NCBI GenBank assembly: GCA_018268015.1
Contig: JAFDXJ010000050.1
Coordinates: 476,037 to 540,036, forward strand
Direction of reading: 5' to 3'
Source of the DNA: Bacteroidota bacterium
GTDB lineage: Bacteria; Bacteroidota; Bacteroidia; Chitinophagales; Chitinophagaceae
DNA: 64,000 nucleotides
This document shows positions 33,374 to 42,694 of the stretch, in pieces. The notes beneath the pieces are model-generated. The model had not been told where the DNA came from. It did no database searches and saw only the letters and a program-made list of their open reading frames with translations. A program made the position numbers and the translations under genes. Each line of letters starts with the position of its first letter. Position 1 is the first letter of the stretch.

Positions 33374-35761
33374 ATGGTAGAAAAATTAGCGCCCGGATTT
33401 CCAGGAATCCCCCCAAAATGGACGTCCAGTGCAAAAACAGGAATAGGTAAATCCATCAATGCAGCATCTGAAGTAACCTTTACAATAAGTCATGGCGTAT
33501 TAAACGAAATTTATTATCCGCGAGAAGATACCGCTTGCATTCGTGATATGGAATTGATCATAACGGACGGTGATTCTTTTTTTTCAGAAGAGAAAAGAGC
33601 AACGAATACAAAAACCAAAATGCTGATAGAGGGAATTCCCGCGTATCATATTATAAATACCTGTAGAGAAAAAAAGTTTCAAATAGATAAATATATCGTT
33701 GCAGATCCTTTACGCGACACCGTTTTACAAAAAATTATTTTTAAACCATTAGGTAAATCGGAAACCCCTTTTCAACTGTTTGCTTTAATTGCACCACATC
33801 TCAATAATCGGGGTAGTGACAATACCGGCTGGGTCGGTGAATACAAAGGCGTCCCTGTATTATATGCACAACGGGCAGATACATGCCTCGCCATGATCTG
33901 TTCTACAGGATGGAAGAAAAGATCTGTTGGCTATGTGGGAACCTCCGATGGCTGGCAGGATTTGAACATGCATAAAAAAATGGAATGGGATTATACCATA
34001 GCGGAAAATGGAAATATTGCATTAACCGGTGAAATAGACTTAGCAATTTCCAATTCATTTACTATTGCTATTGGATTTGGCAGCAGTCCATCTGAAGCTG
34101 CACACCAGGCCAGAGCAAGTTTATTGCAGACTTTTGAAGCAATACAAAATGAATATGTTCAGGAATGGATCGCATGGCATAAAGGCCTGGCAAATATGAA
34201 AATGAATAAATTATCATCAGGTAAAAAATTCCGTGCCAGTGCTTCTATTCTTAAAATGAATATGGCTAAAAGTTTTGCCGGTGGTATACTCGCCAGTTTA
34301 TCAATTCCCTGGGGGCAAAGTAAAGGGGATGATGACCTTGGTGGTTATCATCTTGTCTGGCCAAGAGATCTTGTGGAAAGCGCAGGAGGCTTACTGGCTT
34401 TGAATGCACAGGATGATGCATTAAATATTATCAATTATCTCATGACCACACAACAGGCGGATGGCAGTTGGTCTCAAAATATGTGGTTAGATGGAACGCC
34501 TTATTGGAAAGCCATGCAACTGGACCAGGTTGCCCTACCTGTTCTTTTGGTAGATACCTGCCATCATATTGTAGAATTTGATAAAGGCCGTCTTAAGCGT
34601 TATTGGCTACATATCAAAAATGCCATCGGTTTTATTATCAATACCGGTCCATATACTCAACAAGACAGGTGGGAAGAAGAATCGGGCTACTCTCCGTTTA
34701 CAATTGCCACTCAAATTGCTGCATTATTGGCGGCAGCGCATCTCGCAGAAGAATTTGGGGAAATGGATGTAGCCGACTATTGTCGCAATAAGGCGGATGA
34801 TTGGAATGACAGGATTGAAGAATGGACCTATGTGGAGCAAAATGACTTAGCAAAAAAAATGGGAGTAGATGGTTATTATTTGAGGATAAATCCTGAAAAT
34901 ATCCCGGCGAATGAATTAGGCCAAAAAAAGATTATTTTAAAAAATCATCGGGGTGATAATGGAACAATCAACGTAACAGATCTCATCAGTACTGATGCAC
35001 TGGCGCTGGTCAGATTTGGGTTACGAGAACCGGATGATCCACGAATTTTGAATACGATCAAGATAATAGATCATGTTTTGAAATTAGATACCCCTTCCGG
35101 TCCTTGCTGGCACAGGTACAATGAAGATGGCTATGGTGAAGACGATCAAGGCAATGATTTCCCTTCAGATGGAAATGGGAAGGGAAGAGCATGGCCATTG
35201 TTAACCGGAGAAAGGGGGCATTATGAAGTGGCCGCAGGAAACTTTCAAAAAGCGGCTGAAATGCTTCGTGCCATGGAATCCTTTGCAAACAATGACATGT
35301 TGCCGGAACAAATATGGGATGCAGATGATATTCCACAGAAAGAACTATACTTTGCAAAACATACCGGCTCTGCAATGCCTTTAACCTGGGCTCATGCAGA
35401 ATATTTAAAATTGGCATATTCCATAAAAACGAAAAAGATTTTTGATATGCCCAGGCATACAAAAGAAAGGTATTTAGAAAATAAAACTATCGCTACAGTT
35501 GCCTATTGGAGCTTTTCGGATAAAATAAAAAAAATAAAAGCAGGCAAAAGATTATGTATTGAAACTTCATCTCCTGCTATTATTTACTGGAGTATAGATC
35601 ATTGGTTAAATACTAATCATACTGAAGTAAAAGATATTGGACTTCCTTTTTATTTCCACGATTTTGAATTACCAGGGAATGCTTCAAAGTTTGAGTTCAC
35701 TTTTTTCTGGAAAGATGCCAATAAGTGGGAAGGTGAAAACTTTGAAATTGAGGTTAAATAA
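33374..35761 (+). CDS. Glucoamylase / glucan 1,4-alpha-glucosidase (GH15)
   Basis: Protein of 795 aa, no signal peptide. Residues about 5-270 form the beta-sandwich domain of bacterial glucoamylases (GVLNEIYYPREDTACIRDME, SNSFTIAIGFGSSPSEA). The (alpha/alpha)6 catalytic domain follows: LVWPRDLVESAGGLLAL near 332, WLDGTPYWKAMQLDQ near 376, the catalytic acid in WEEESGYSPFTIATQ near 434, and the catalytic base in PLLTGERGHYEVAAG near 612. It releases glucose from the non-reducing end of alpha-1,4-glucans, probably in the cytoplasm or periplasm. It is a single-gene unit, convergent with the DUF4920 gene. Confidence 0.92.
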   Translation: MVEKLAPGFPGIPPKWTSSAKTGIGKSINAASEVTFTISHGVLNEIYYPREDTACIRDMELIITDGDSFFSEEKRATNTKTKMLIEGIPAYHIINTCREKKFQIDKYIVADPLRDTVLQKIIFKPLGKSETPFQLFALIAPHLNNRGSDNTGWVGEYKGVPVLYAQRADTCLAMICSTGWKKRSVGYVGTSDGWQDLNMHKKMEWDYTIAENGNIALTGEIDLAISNSFTIAIGFGSSPSEAAHQARASLLQTFEAIQNEYVQEWIAWHKGLANMKMNKLSSGKKFRASASILKMNMAKSFAGGILASLSIPWGQSKGDDDLGGYHLVWPRDLVESAGGLLALNAQDDALNIINYLMTTQQADGSWSQNMWLDGTPYWKAMQLDQVALPVLLVDTCHHIVEFDKGRLKRYWLHIKNAIGFIINTGPYTQQDRWEEESGYSPFTIATQIAALLAAAHLAEEFGEMDVADYCRNKADDWNDRIEEWTYVEQNDLAKKMGVDGYYLRINPENIPANELGQKKIILKNHRGDNGTINVTDLISTDALALVRFGLREPDDPRILNTIKIIDHVLKLDTPSGPCWHRYNEDGYGEDDQGNDFPSDGNGKGRAWPLLTGERGHYEVAAGNFQKAAEMLRAMESFANNDMLPEQIWDADDIPQKELYFAKHTGSAMPLTWAHAEYLKLAYSIKTKKIFDMPRHTKERYLENKTIATVAYWSFSDKIKKIKAGKRLCIETSSPAIIYWSIDHWLNTNHTEVKDIGLPFYFHDFELPGNASKFEFTFFWKDANKWEGENFEIEVK

Positions 35762-35784
35762 AAATATAGATTATCCTTAAAAAT

Positions 35785-35817
35785 AATAATGCCCCGCTCA
35801 TAAGACGGGGCATTATT
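35785..35817. terminator. Bidirectional intrinsic terminator
   Basis: 12-bp GC-rich perfect arms (35785-35796 and 35806-35817) with a 9-nt loop between two convergent genes. A/T-rich flanks on both sides allow termination in both directions: the GH15 gene from the left and the DUF4920/nusG unit from the right. Confidence 0.88.
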
Positions 35818-35836
35818 TATAATATTCTTTTGTATT

Positions 35837-36313
35837 CTAAATTACCACTATGCCATCTGCATCAATATTGATTTCAGTTTTAGGTTCAGTGATCTTTTGA
35901 ATTTCTTCCGTAGATTTTCCCGCATCTTCAGCATAATGTTGAAGCATTTTTACAGAAGTGGTTTTTTGTTCTGCTGTTCCATGAATAATAATTTCTTTTC
36001 CCTGAATGGCGAGAGGTACTAAAAATGCGTGGTCTTTCATTTTCACCAATGTATTACCATTAGGAGATTTTATTTTTAACCAGCAGCCTTCTCTTGTGCA
36101 AACTTCTGTAACAATTCCTTTTACAGATACCTCCATTTTTTTTCCTTCGGGAGCATTTTGAAGTGTACTGAAAAGTTGTTCCATACTGAGGGGATCTTTA
36201 GAAATAAAATCTGCCCCAAATTTAGCTCCGCTTTCAGCAGGAACATTGGGTGGTTGAGCTATAGCAGCTATGGCCAAAAATCCTGCGGCAATAAAAAGAT
36301 ATATTTTTTTCAT
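35837..36313 (-). CDS. DUF4920 domain secreted protein
   Basis: Protein of 158 aa with a cleavable signal peptide (MKKIYLFIAAGFLAIAAIA, cut before QPP). The DUF4920 core is recognisable: VKGIVTEVCTREGCWLKIKS with the paired Cys near 71-76, LVKMKDHAFLVPLAIQGKEI near 89-108 and KMLQHYAEDAGKS near 122. Function unknown; the C-x4-C and His could bind metal. It lies 9 bp downstream of nusG in the position normally taken by rplK and ends at the bidirectional terminator. Confidence 0.8.
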   Translation of the reverse strand: MKKIYLFIAAGFLAIAAIAQPPNVPAESGAKFGADFISKDPLSMEQLFSTLQNAPEGKKMEVSVKGIVTEVCTREGCWLKIKSPNGNTLVKMKDHAFLVPLAIQGKEIIIHGTAEQKTTSVKMLQHYAEDAGKSTEEIQKITEPKTEINIDADGIVVI

Positions 36314-36322
36314 TGTATAAAA

Positions 36323-36907
36323 TTAAATCAATTTTTCTACTTGCATATAGCTCAATTCTACCGGTGTAGAACGTCCAAAGATTTTTACTGTCACTTTCAA
36401 TTTTTTCTTTTCCTCATTGACTTCTTCAATGGTTCCATTAAAATCATTGAAAGGCCCTTCAATAATTTTGATGGTTTCTCCTACAATAAAAGGTTCACTC
36501 ATGCTGCCATCCAGGTCATTCATTTCATCTACCTTACCCAACATTTTATTGACTTCGGCTTTGCGTAAAGAAATAATATTCCCTTTAGAGCCTTTGCCAT
36601 CTGTAAGAAAATGCATGATATTGCTAATATTACTGATATGCTGTATGATGTCATCTGTTAGCTTACCATTAGTCACTTCCAGCATCACATACCCAGGAAA
36701 ATAATTTTTTTCCCGCATGACTTTTTTCCCATTTTGTACTTTATACACTTTTTCCATGGGCAGGAAAACCTGCTTTACAATTTCAGTCCAACCACTGCGA
36801 ATGATATCCTTATCCAGATACTCTTTTACTTTTCGTTCTTTTCCACTCACCACACGCAGTACATACCATTTGGAGTTGGATTGTTGTTCTATTATTTCTT
36901 CTTCCAT
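36323..36907 (-). CDS. nusG: Transcription termination/antitermination factor NusG
   Basis: Protein of 194 aa. NGN domain: KWYVLRVVSGKERKVKEYLD near 13-32, QVFLPMEKVYKVQNGKKV near 46, and KNYFPGYVMLEVTNGKLTDD near 68-87. KOW domain near 135-190: GETIKIIEGPFNDFNGTIEE. It binds the RNA-polymerase clamp, raising elongation rate and linking to Rho and ribosomes. Gene order secE-nusG is universal; the following ribosomal genes are missing here. Only 2 bp separate it from secE. Confidence 0.95.
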   Translation of the reverse strand: MEEEIIEQQSNSKWYVLRVVSGKERKVKEYLDKDIIRSGWTEIVKQVFLPMEKVYKVQNGKKVMREKNYFPGYVMLEVTNGKLTDDIIQHISNISNIMHFLTDGKGSKGNIISLRKAEVNKMLGKVDEMNDLDGSMSEPFIVGETIKIIEGPFNDFNGTIEEVNEEKKKLKVTVKIFGRSTPVELSYMQVEKLI

Positions 36908-36909
36908 GT

Positions 36910-37107
36910 TTAACTCTTAAAGAATGAATAAATCAATTTCATTATTTGGTTACTGGCAAAATCCATCACCCAAACTGCAGCCGTAATGAAAACGGTAGCC
37001 AACAATACAATAGCGGTAGATTGCTGAAGCTCTGACCAGGTAGGCCAGGTTACTTTTTCCGACATTTCATGATAGCTATCCTTTGCATACTTCAATACTT
37101 TATTCAT
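36910..37107 (-). CDS. secE: Preprotein translocase subunit SecE
   Basis: Protein of 65 aa from ATG 37107 (MNKVLKYAKDSYHEMSEKV). The longer in-frame ATG at 37131 would begin 9 bp from the tRNA-Trp 3' end and adds a non-conserved MKTKKSLC, so the shorter form is preferred. The conserved amphipathic motif EKVTWPTWSELQQST near 17-31 and one transmembrane helix (AIVLLATVFITAAVWVMDF) define SecE, the clamp of the SecYEG channel. Confidence 0.93.
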   Translation of the reverse strand: MNKVLKYAKDSYHEMSEKVTWPTWSELQQSTAIVLLATVFITAAVWVMDFASNQIMKLIYSFFKS

Positions 37108-37139
37108 ACATAGTGATTTTTTTGTTTTCAATAAAGAAG

Positions 37140-37210
37140 CACGGGTACCTGGATTCGAACCAAGATCGAAGGTTTTGGAGACCTCTATTCTGCCGTTGAA
37201 CTATACCCGT
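37140..37210 (-). tRNA. tRNA-Trp (anticodon CCA)
   Basis: 71 nt with acceptor ACGGGTA/TACCCGT, anticodon stem around CTCCAAA (anticodon CCA) and T arm TTGG-TTCGAAT-CCAG. Located between tuf and secE, the conserved position in bacteria. CCA tail not encoded. Confidence 0.95.
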
Positions 37211-37261
37211 AAAAAGAATTTATTTTTCTGATCCTGTTAAAAAAATTTAGTGCTTTAAAAG

Positions 37262-37298
37262 CTAAAAGCTATTCCGGGGGTACCGAAACAGCTTTTAG
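37262..37298 (-). terminator. Possible terminator or processing hairpin downstream of tuf
   Basis: Inverted repeat with 9-bp arms (37262-37270 and 37290-37298) and a 19-nt loop. On the minus strand the arms are followed about 16 nt later by a run of seven T. It could stop part of the tuf transcripts before tRNA-Trp-secE-nusG. Confidence 0.5.
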
Positions 37299-37354
37299 TA
37301 GTGATGCAAATATACATTTATTTCTTTTGCAAAAGGCAAAAAATTCCGGCTTGC

Positions 37355-38545
37355 CTATTTTATAATCTCAGTTACCTGGCCTGCGCCTACTGTACGACCT
37401 CCTTCCCTGATAGCAAACTTCAAACCTTTTTCCATGGCTATGGGCTGTATCAGTTTTACTGTAAGGCTTACATTATCACCTGGCATTACCATCTCGGTTC
37501 CTTCCGGTAAGGTTACTTCTCCGGTAACATCCGTTGTACGGAAATAAAACTGTGGACGGTATTTATTAAAGAACGGTGTATGACGACCTCCTTCATCTTT
37601 GCTCAAAACGTACACTTCACATTTAAATTCTGTATGTGGTGTAATGCTTTTGGGCGCAGTAATAACCATCCCACGACGGATATCTTTTTTCTCAATACCA
37701 CGTAGCAATAAACCAGCATTGTCACCAGCTTCACCACGATCCAATAATTTCTTAAACATTTCCACTCCAGTAACTACTGAAGTTAATGGAGCATCCATTA
37801 AACCTACTATTTCTACTGCTTCACCTACCTTAATAACACCACGCTCAATACGACCTGTTGCTACGGTTCCTCGTCCAGTAATTGAGAATACGTCTTCAAC
37901 AGACATCAGGAATGGTAAATCTACAGGGCGTGGAGGTAATGGAATATAAGAATCTACGGCATCCATCAATTCTTCAACACATTTAACCCATTTTTCTTCA
38001 CCGGCTAGAGCTCCGGTTGCAGAACCTTTGATAATGGGTGTATTATCTCCGTCAAAGCCATTTTTAGAAAGTAATTCACGGATTTCCATTTCTACCAGTT
38101 CCAGTAATTCCGGGTCATCTACCAGGTCCACTTTATTCATGAAAACAACAATGCTTGGTACACCTACCTGGCGTGCCAGCAATATATGTTCGCGAGTTTG
38201 TGGCATTGGACCATCTGTTGCTGCAACCACCAGGATAGCACCATCCATTTGCGCTGCACCAGTAATCATATTTTTCACATAGTCAGCATGGCCGGGGCAG
38301 TCCACATGCGCATAGTGACGAGAAGCCGTTTGGTATTCCACATGCGCTGTATTAATGGTGATACCACGCTCCTTTTCTTCAGGTGCGCCATCAATATCAT
38401 CATATTTACGAGCTACATTACCCATTCCTTTTTTAGAAAGGATCTCTGTAATTGCTGCAGTCAATGTAGTTTTACCATGGTCAACGTGACCAATCGTACC
38501 AATGTTTACGTGAGGTTTGTCCCTCTTAAAGGTCTCTTTAGACAT
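37355..38545 (-). CDS. tuf: Elongation factor Tu
   Basis: Protein of 396 aa, full length. G1 [13 protein letters not shown] near 18-30, G2 region [15 protein letters not shown] near 56-70, G3 [12 protein letters not shown] near 80-91, G4 NKVDLVDD near 135, G5 GSATGAL near 173; domains II and III are complete, ending [14 protein letters not shown]. It delivers aminoacyl-tRNA to the ribosome. Codon use is GC-richer than the glycosyltransferase genes, as expected of a highly expressed gene. It lies downstream of tRNA-Thr(GGT) in the classical tRNA-tuf arrangement. Confidence 0.99.
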   Translation of the reverse strand: MSKETFKRDKPHVNIGTIGHVDHGKTTLTAAITEILSKKGMGNVARKYDDIDGAPEEKERGITINTAHVEYQTASRHYAHVDCPGHADYVKNMITGAAQMDGAILVVAATDGPMPQTREHILLARQVGVPSIVVFMNKVDLVDDPELLELVEMEIRELLSKNGFDGDNTPIIKGSATGALAGEEKWVKCVEELMDAVDSYIPLPPRPVDLPFLMSVEDVFSITGRGTVATGRIERGVIKVGEAVEIVGLMDAPLTSVVTGVEMFKKLLDRGEAGDNAGLLLRGIEKKDIRRGMVITAPKSITPHTEFKCEVYVLSKDEGGRHTPFFNKYRPQFYFRTTDVTGEVTLPEGTEMVMPGDNVSLTVKLIQPIAMEKGLKFAIREGGRTVGAGQVTEIIK

Positions 38546-38658
38546 CTTTATCTTTTTTATTATGTTTATTAATCGCAGTCAAAAGACTCTTGTCCATTGA
38601 CCATAGTTTCCCTTCATTGAAAATTATACAGGTCATTTGCATTACCTCTATAACGCTG

Positions 38659-38730
<72 letters not shown>

Positions 38731-38915
38731 AATCAATACTGCGGCATACTCAAAGGCGAATGAATCCCATCCAAATGTATTAGAACTGCAGCAACCTTTT
38801 GCTTTCTCATTCATCCTTTCATTTCATTCCTCCAATTTCAGATTAAGTATTTTTTGCTCTCCTTCAAGCATTAAAATTACTTAAATTGACTCCTGGAACC
38901 ACTCTTAATTTTTTG
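38731..38915 (-). other. Spacer within the tRNA operon
   Basis: 185 bp between tRNA-Thr(GGT) and tRNA-Gly, longer than the other spacers of 16-34 bp. No gene, tRNA, TAnnTTTG promoter box or hairpin terminator was seen in it. It is rich in T and C on the plus strand. Confidence 0.5.
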
Positions 38916-38988
38916 AGCGGGAGACCAGGCTCGAACTGGCCACCTATAGCTTGGAAGGCTATCGCTCTACCAAATGAGCTACTCCCGC
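38916..38988 (-). tRNA. tRNA-Gly (anticodon TCC)
   Basis: 73 nt: acceptor GCGGGAG/CTCCCGC, D stem GCTC/GAGC, anticodon stem ATAGC/GCTAT with loop CTTCCAA, T arm GCCAG-TTCGAGC-CTGGT. Confidence 0.96.
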
Positions 38989-39004
38989 TTTTTTAAAAGA
39001 ACTG

Positions 39005-39087
<83 letters not shown>

Positions 39088-39121
39088 TTTTCACCTCCAT
39101 TTTTGTCAACCTGTAAGAATG

Positions 39122-39194
39122 AGCCACTTGTCGGGATCGAACCAACGACCTACTGATTACAAATCAGTTGCTCTACCAGCTGAGCTAAAGTGGC
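39122..39194 (-). tRNA. tRNA-Thr (anticodon TGT)
   Basis: 73 nt: acceptor GCCACTT/AAGTGGC, D stem GCTC/GAGC, anticodon stem ACTGA/TCAGT with loop TTTGTAA, T arm GTTGG-TTCGATC-CCGAC. First tRNA of the operon. Confidence 0.96.
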
Positions 39195-39263
39195 CTGTTC
39201 ATTTATTTCAATAAAAATCTTCAAAAACTGGTTGCACAAAGAACTGCCCATTTTTAGGGATTG

Positions 39264-39271
39264 CAAAGGTA
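39264..39271 (-). promoter_or_regulatory. Putative promoter -7 box of the tRNA-tuf operon
   Basis: Minus strand TACCTTTG followed by CA, matching TAnnTTTG, about 70 bp upstream of the first tRNA. It would drive tRNA-Thr/Tyr/Gly/Thr, tuf, tRNA-Trp, secE and nusG. The -33 region is T-rich without a perfect TTTG. Confidence 0.6.
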
Positions 39272-39346
39272 AGCGAAAAATTTATTCAGAAAAATTTTGA
39301 AGAATTTTTTTTATGCATATTTTTCATATCGTAAAACAGCCCTTAC

Positions 39347-39613
39347 TTATTTGATTGCCAATAGGAGTTGGCTTTCCTGAGGCTCTTGTTCATTAAACCT
39401 AACCGGTATAGAATCCTGGGGTATATAAATATTTTCGACTATGGCTGTATCTTTTACTAATACGTGTGCCGATTGAAACCGGTAAAACAACAAAATTTTA
39501 CCATTATTCAAATCCTGCCTTGCATAAACAAATGCTTTTGAAATCTTATTGGAAGTTTCATTTTTACATGATAACATGCCTAACAAAATGCATCCTAAAA
39601 TGATTGTTTTCAT
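39347..39613 (-). CDS. Small predicted lipoprotein
   Basis: Protein of 88 aa starting MKTIILGCILLGMLSCKNET. The hydrophobic stretch followed by LGMLSC is a lipobox, so it is probably anchored in the outer membrane after cleavage at Cys16. The remaining 72 residues (FVYARQDLNNGKILLFYRFQ, ending QESQLLLAIK) have no recognised domain. It lies 108 bp downstream of the T9SS cargo gene on the same strand and may be co-transcribed with it. Function unknown. Confidence 0.6.
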   Translation of the reverse strand: MKTIILGCILLGMLSCKNETSNKISKAFVYARQDLNNGKILLFYRFQSAHVLVKDTAIVENIYIPQDSIPVRFNEQEPQESQLLLAIK

Positions 39614-39721
39614 AGTTGAGAAAATTCAAGTGCCTTCATTAACACAAAAGTGGAAATATTATTGTGACAGTTTCGAATAAATCAAATATAGCCCAGACTC
39701 CTTACAGGCTGTTTCAAATCT

Positions 39722-41209
39722 TTATTTTTTTATGAGTACCAATGAAGTTTTAGACTCGTCGTTTTGCAACCACAGGTAATAGACATCCGCGGGTAAGCCG
39801 GCCAAACTTATTTCAAAAGTAGAAGCTTGATTGATCGTAGATTGTTTCATCAATTTACCCATTTTATTCAGGATCTTCAGTTGATAGTTTTTCCTTGAAT
39901 CAAGGTTATTGATATGCATGATATCTATGACCGGGTTAGGATAAATACTAATTTTTGAAATTTGATTGTCTTTACCCGGTAGCCCATTCACCGGGGGAGC
40001 TATTCCCTGGCAAATTGTAGTAACAAAATTTACTGCAGAATCTTTCACCGTTAGATTACTGTCTCTAATTACAAAGTCATTCCAATAAGTAGTTAATTTT
40101 TTTACATATACATTTACTTTGTAGCTGTACTTCGTGAGAGGAACCGGAACATTATCCGGGCATACACGCATGAGAGAATCCATTTTCCTGAAAAAGATTA
40201 AATTCTCCCCTCTATGTTCCAGTACATCCTGGTGTTCATAATAAATACCTCCGTCTGCGGCAAAAGTGTATATGCCATGTGATTGAGGCCTGAGATAAGG
40301 GATTCTACGGGTTATAAATTGCCTGAAACTCATTGCTGTTCCCATATAAAGGCCTACTCTATTTGAGTTAAAATGAACAATATAAGTTCCATAAGCTACA
40401 ATTTCCTGCCCAATTTCATATAAATGATAAACAGCAAACCCATATTCATAATCAGAATTGAGACTTCTTGCCTGAACCATTTTTCCATCCTCTCTTAACT
40501 GCACAATAATACCCCGGTATGCCGTAATACAATCAGGACACTCGAGATAGCCACCAATATAAATATCTCCATTTTTAGTTTCCAGCATCGTTTCGGCCAT
40601 ATACATATTATAAGAACCAAGATACAATTCAAATGCTGTATTCCATTTTATTTCCCCGGTTGATGATATCCTGATAAGGCCCATATAATTTTGAATATAA
40701 ACACTATTATATATACTAAATTGCAAAAGGAAATCTCCATTACGCATTTCAATAACACCTTCCGGATTCATGTGTCTAAACTCTGCAGGCATATCATAGT
40801 ATTTCGCCCATTGTACTACACCGTTACTATCACATTTTATTACGGCTGAGCCCCATTTATCTTTTCCTATTTGCGGTCTAAATTGATAAGTATATATCAG
40901 GATCCCATTATCCGATGTGGCAATACAATCTGTTGACTGTGAAGAGTAATAGGAAGAGATTTTTTTTTGAAAAATCACATTCCCATATTTATCAAACTTA
41001 ACAAGATCAATATCATAATTATTTGTCGTAAAATCAAAAATGGATTGTCCAACGGATAACGCATCCCCATTTGGATAAGTGACGACATGATTAACTTCAT
41101 AATTGTAGAATGAATTTTTAACACCATAATACACCTGGTATGTGGGTTGTTGCGCAAACAGGCAGGAAATCCAAAATAAACATAATGCAGTCGTAATTGT
41201 TTTTTTCAT
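39722..41209 (-). CDS. Secreted protein with T9SS type A sorting domain
   Basis: Protein of 495 aa. Signal peptide MKKTITTALCLFWISCLFAQ. The middle (30-370) shows repeated strand-turn units such as VKFDKYGNVIFQKKI, VIKCDSNGVVQWAKYY and LIRISSTGEIKWNTAF, characteristic of beta-propeller-like delta-60 repeats. The last 80 residues are a Por-secretion (type A) CTD: ISIYPNPVIDIMHINNLD near 422 and LPADVYYLWLQND near 474, ending VLIKK. It should be exported by Sec and T9SS to the cell surface. Its role is unknown. Confidence 0.83.
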   Translation of the reverse strand: MKKTITTALCLFWISCLFAQQPTYQVYYGVKNSFYNYEVNHVVTYPNGDALSVGQSIFDFTTNNYDIDLVKFDKYGNVIFQKKISSYYSSQSTDCIATSDNGILIYTYQFRPQIGKDKWGSAVIKCDSNGVVQWAKYYDMPAEFRHMNPEGVIEMRNGDFLLQFSIYNSVYIQNYMGLIRISSTGEIKWNTAFELYLGSYNMYMAETMLETKNGDIYIGGYLECPDCITAYRGIIVQLREDGKMVQARSLNSDYEYGFAVYHLYEIGQEIVAYGTYIVHFNSNRVGLYMGTAMSFRQFITRRIPYLRPQSHGIYTFAADGGIYYEHQDVLEHRGENLIFFRKMDSLMRVCPDNVPVPLTKYSYKVNVYVKKLTTYWNDFVIRDSNLTVKDSAVNFVTTICQGIAPPVNGLPGKDNQISKISIYPNPVIDIMHINNLDSRKNYQLKILNKMGKLMKQSTINQASTFEISLAGLPADVYYLWLQNDESKTSLVLIKK

Positions 41210-41315
41210 TTTGGTTGAGTTTTATGGTTATAAATAGCCGGCTAAGCGACGATAACATCCATGTATAAAATTAACACAATTTGGGCGATATGGCCAAATA
41301 CTCCTATAAAACAAG

Positions 41316-41339
41316 AGAGCCATCTTTTCAGATGGCTCT
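41316..41339 (-). terminator. Intrinsic terminator after hpf
   Basis: 10-bp perfect arms (41316-41325 and 41330-41339) with a 4-nt TTTC loop. On the minus strand it is followed by CTTGTTTTATAG. It lies 7 bp after the hpf stop and separates the translation genes from the downstream secreted-protein genes. Confidence 0.8.
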
Positions 41340-41345
41340 TCTTGC

Positions 41346-41645
41346 TTATGCAGCTTGCTTTTGTTTTCGCTTTTTTATTTGCATTACCAGGGAATCTATT
41401 GCCCCATCAAAGGACTCTTCAAATGATTTTGATGATGCTTTCACAAAAAAATGATGACGAGGTACCTGCACCTTAATTTCTGCAATTTTGTCTTTAATGT
41501 TGTGTACAACATTATCAAGTTTCAGAAAGACATCAATACTAATAATCCGGTCATGAAATGTTTTTAGTTTTTCAATTTTTCGGTTTACATAATTGACCAG
41601 TTTTTCATCTGCATCAAAGTGCACTGTTTGGATGTTAACAATCAT
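41346..41645 (-). CDS. hpf: Ribosome hibernation-promoting factor, short form
   Basis: Protein of 99 aa, beta-alpha-beta-beta-beta-alpha RaiA/HPF fold: MIVNIQTVHFDADEKLVNYV, KIEKLKTFHDRIISIDVFLK and VPRHHFFVKASSKSFEESFD, ending in a basic KKRKQKQ tail. It lacks the C-terminal dimerisation domain of long HPF. It binds the 30S decoding site in stationary phase. It lies in the conserved rpsU-xerC-hpf order upstream of the tRNA-tuf block. Confidence 0.9.
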   Translation of the reverse strand: MIVNIQTVHFDADEKLVNYVNRKIEKLKTFHDRIISIDVFLKLDNVVHNIKDKIAEIKVQVPRHHFFVKASSKSFEESFDGAIDSLVMQIKKRKQKQAA

Positions 41646-41797
41646 AGTGTGTTGCTTTTTAGTGAAGAATAATAAAAATTATAGAGGAAAAATTACACCA
41701 TAAGAAAGGCTTGTTTATGAATCATAAAGCTAAAAAAAATCGTTGATTAATTCCTAAAAAAAGAGCTATTATTTTAAAAAATTTATCAATTCCGAAA

Positions 41798-42694
41798 TTA
41801 AGCTTTGGGATGTGCCCGGGAAAATGCTTCTTTTAATTTTTCTATGGAATTATGCGTATATACCTGGGTTGCTGCCAGGCTACTATGCCCCAACAATTCT
41901 TTGACGTCATTTAATGAAGCGCCATTGTTCAACACCTGCGTTGCAAAAGTATGCCTCAGTACATGAGGGCTTTTTTTCCGGATGGTTGTACTAAGCGAAA
42001 GGTAATGTTTGACGATATTGTAAACATATTTTGGGTAAAGGGGTTTTCCTTTTTCCGTTACCAGTACATATTGATTTTGTAAAGATTGCAGATTCTTTTC
42101 TGCTATATATTGTGTTATCTCATTTAAAAGGTTTTTTGAAATAGGAATAATTCTTTCCTTATTTCTTTTTCCCAAAACTTTTACGGAGGTATGATAAGCA
42201 TCCACATTCAATTCCTGTAATCCCGTTAATTCTGAAAGGCGCATACCGGTTTCATATAATAGCGCTATGATTAAATGATCTGTTTTACCTTTAAATGTAT
42301 TAGGGAACTCAATTTGCTGGAATAAATAATCCGTGGCTTTTTCATCTAAAAAAACCGGTAATTGTTTATTCGTTTTAGGTGAAATCACGGATGTCAGCGG
42401 GTTTTTATCCACTAAACCTTCCGCCATATAGAATTTAAAAAATGATTTCAATGCGGAAATCTTCCGATTAATACTTTTTGCAGTGATTTCATTTTCCCGA
42501 AGGGTCGCTAACCATGAACGAATAAAAGCCGGTTTGATATCCTTCAACAGGACAGGTGTATATTCTTTTTCTACAAAATTGAAAAAAACAGAAAGATCAT
42601 TTTTATACGCGATTAAAGTATTGGGCGAAAACCGTTTCTGGTATTGCAGGTGATTTAGAAAATCCCGGATTAGTTTTTCTTGTATGGATGACAT
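41798..42694 (-). CDS. xerC: Tyrosine recombinase XerC/XerD type
   Basis: Protein of 298 aa. N-terminal SAM-like DNA-binding domain (FLNHLQYQKRFSPNTLIAYK near 11-30) and catalytic domain with ETGMRLSELTGLQ (Arg near 150), HVLRHTFATQVLNNG (His-x2-Arg near 244-247), LGHSSLAATQVYTH (His near 270, nucleophile Tyr near 279). It resolves chromosome dimers at dif. The chromosomal position next to rpsU and hpf is conserved in the phylum, so this is the housekeeping enzyme, not a mobile integrase. Its ATG lies directly after the T-run of a terminator-like hairpin. Confidence 0.92.
   Translation of the reverse strand: MSSIQEKLIRDFLNHLQYQKRFSPNTLIAYKNDLSVFFNFVEKEYTPVLLKDIKPAFIRSWLATLRENEITAKSINRKISALKSFFKFYMAEGLVDKNPLTSVISPKTNKQLPVFLDEKATDYLFQQIEFPNTFKGKTDHLIIALLYETGMRLSELTGLQELNVDAYHTSVKVLGKRNKERIIPISKNLLNEITQYIAEKNLQSLQNQYVLVTEKGKPLYPKYVYNIVKHYLSLSTTIRKKSPHVLRHTFATQVLNNGASLNDVKELLGHSSLAATQVYTHNSIEKLKEAFSRAHPKA

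Noticed and set aside
36323..36907. nusG as a second UpxY
   Set aside because: Its complete KOW domain and place beside secE identify it as housekeeping NusG.
38186..38572. Plus-strand 128-aa open frame
   Set aside because: Antisense shadow of the strongly conserved tuf gene.
41798..42694. Tyrosine recombinase as sign of an integrated element
   Set aside because: Its position between rpsU and hpf is the conserved chromosomal site of XerC; no att repeats or phage genes are around.
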